This document shows positions 39,931 through 40,216 of a stretch of 40,216 nt of DNA, one piece after another. Both the position numbers and the translations under genes were made by a program. Every line of letters starts with the position of its first letter. The stretch's first letter is position 1. This DNA comes from Bog-752 sp963799395 (lineage in GTDB: Bacteria; Actinomycetota; Thermoleophilia; UBA2241). Location of the stretch: contig CAWCWZ010000038.1 in NCBI GenBank assembly GCA_963799395.1, positions 1 through 40,216 of the forward strand, written 5' to 3'. The notes beneath the pieces are model-generated. The model worked only from the letters and a program-made list of their open reading frames with translations. It was not told the DNA's origin and made no database searches.

Positions 39931-40026
39931 GGCTTTCCGCACCTCGCGCGCCCTGCCCGCTCTCGACCGGCCGCTGCCGGCGCGGCGGGCCGCTACCCTA
40001 GGTATCGAGTGCGCAAGGCGGCGCAC

Positions 40027-40216
40027 TTGACTCGACCGTGATGCCCGACCTTCGCTCGCCGGGAAGGCGCTTGTCAGCCTGCCGGCCGGCAGCGGCCCCC
40101 GACCGGCACCTGCTCTGGTAAGCTCGTCGCATGTTTCGCGGCAGCTTCGTGTGATGGTCTTCGAGTATCTCCGGCCGCCCCGGGGCCGGCGCCCCTCCCC
40201 GACGCCCTGCGCGCCG
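40027..40216. other. Window end, no supported gene
   Basis: 190 bases beyond the GAF gene. It has a short frame from ATG 40131 that stops after seven codons and no continuous similarity that I recognise. A gene may begin beyond the window. Confidence 0.6.

Noticed and set aside
40131..40216. Start of a new gene (MFRGSF, MraZ-like beginning)
   Set aside because: The frame stops after seven codons and the following sequence does not match MraZ.

Overview
**Organism and quality.** This is high-GC DNA of dense, mostly co-directional, translationally coupled genes. It includes a TrpR-like YerC protein, an EGDCFBA trp operon and DUF364 genes. This suggests a deep-branching, probably anaerobic actinobacterial lineage that uses selenium and molybdenum, but no marker here fixes the taxon. 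Single-base insertions or deletions break many obviously conserved genes: formate dehydrogenase, trpG/D/C/F/B, dhaK, a dikinase-like gene and nadE. Corrected lengths usually return to whole codons, so I read most of them as consensus errors and describe the reconstructed genes. The stretch from about 9.2 to 22.7 kb is free of them.

**1-20.3 kb, plus strand: molybdenum island.** It opens with the 3' part of a selenocysteine formate dehydrogenase, with an in-frame TGA and a SECIS-like hairpin. A broken small redox gene and a frameshifted DUF364 gene follow. Next is an intact Mop-type molybdenum aldehyde oxidoreductase whose cluster cysteines and catalytic Glu fall at the same residue numbers as I recall for the Desulfovibrio gigas enzyme. 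Then come a dicluster/flavin electron-transfer protein fused to a small redox domain, a second DUF364 protein, a methyltransferase, a C_GCAxxG_C_C protein, a Tes-like radical SAM protein, an AMP-forming CoA ligase, an XdhC-like factor, a MobA-like nucleotidyltransferase fused to an HD domain, and a HAD phosphatase. The set looks colinear with the Desulfovibrio DVU_1551-1559 neighbourhood. modABC follows, behind a good ModE-type operator.

**20.4-27.9 kb: tryptophan.** A divergent TrpR-like regulator and paired palindromes precede trpEGDCFBA. trpE carries a perfect 24-bp inverted repeat in its linker, and trpG and trpD share one open frame.

**28.0-32.4 kb: dihydroxyacetone kinase.** dhaK and dhaL are followed by a DhaM-type protein that joins EIIA, HPr and a complete enzyme I.

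**32.5-40.2 kb.** A very large, heavily frameshifted protein has dikinase-like ATP-grasp and phosphohistidine domains but no PEP-binding barrel. A DUF1345-like membrane protein (minus strand), glutamine-dependent NAD synthase (many indels) and a GAF-domain protein (minus strand) follow. No tRNA, rRNA, CRISPR array or insertion sequence was recognised.

**How it fits together.** The first half encodes two molybdenum enzymes plus molybdate uptake, cofactor maturation and electron carriers. A plausible overall role is oxidation of an aldehyde to an acid, its activation to a CoA thioester, and formate oxidation in a redox-balanced anaerobic metabolism.
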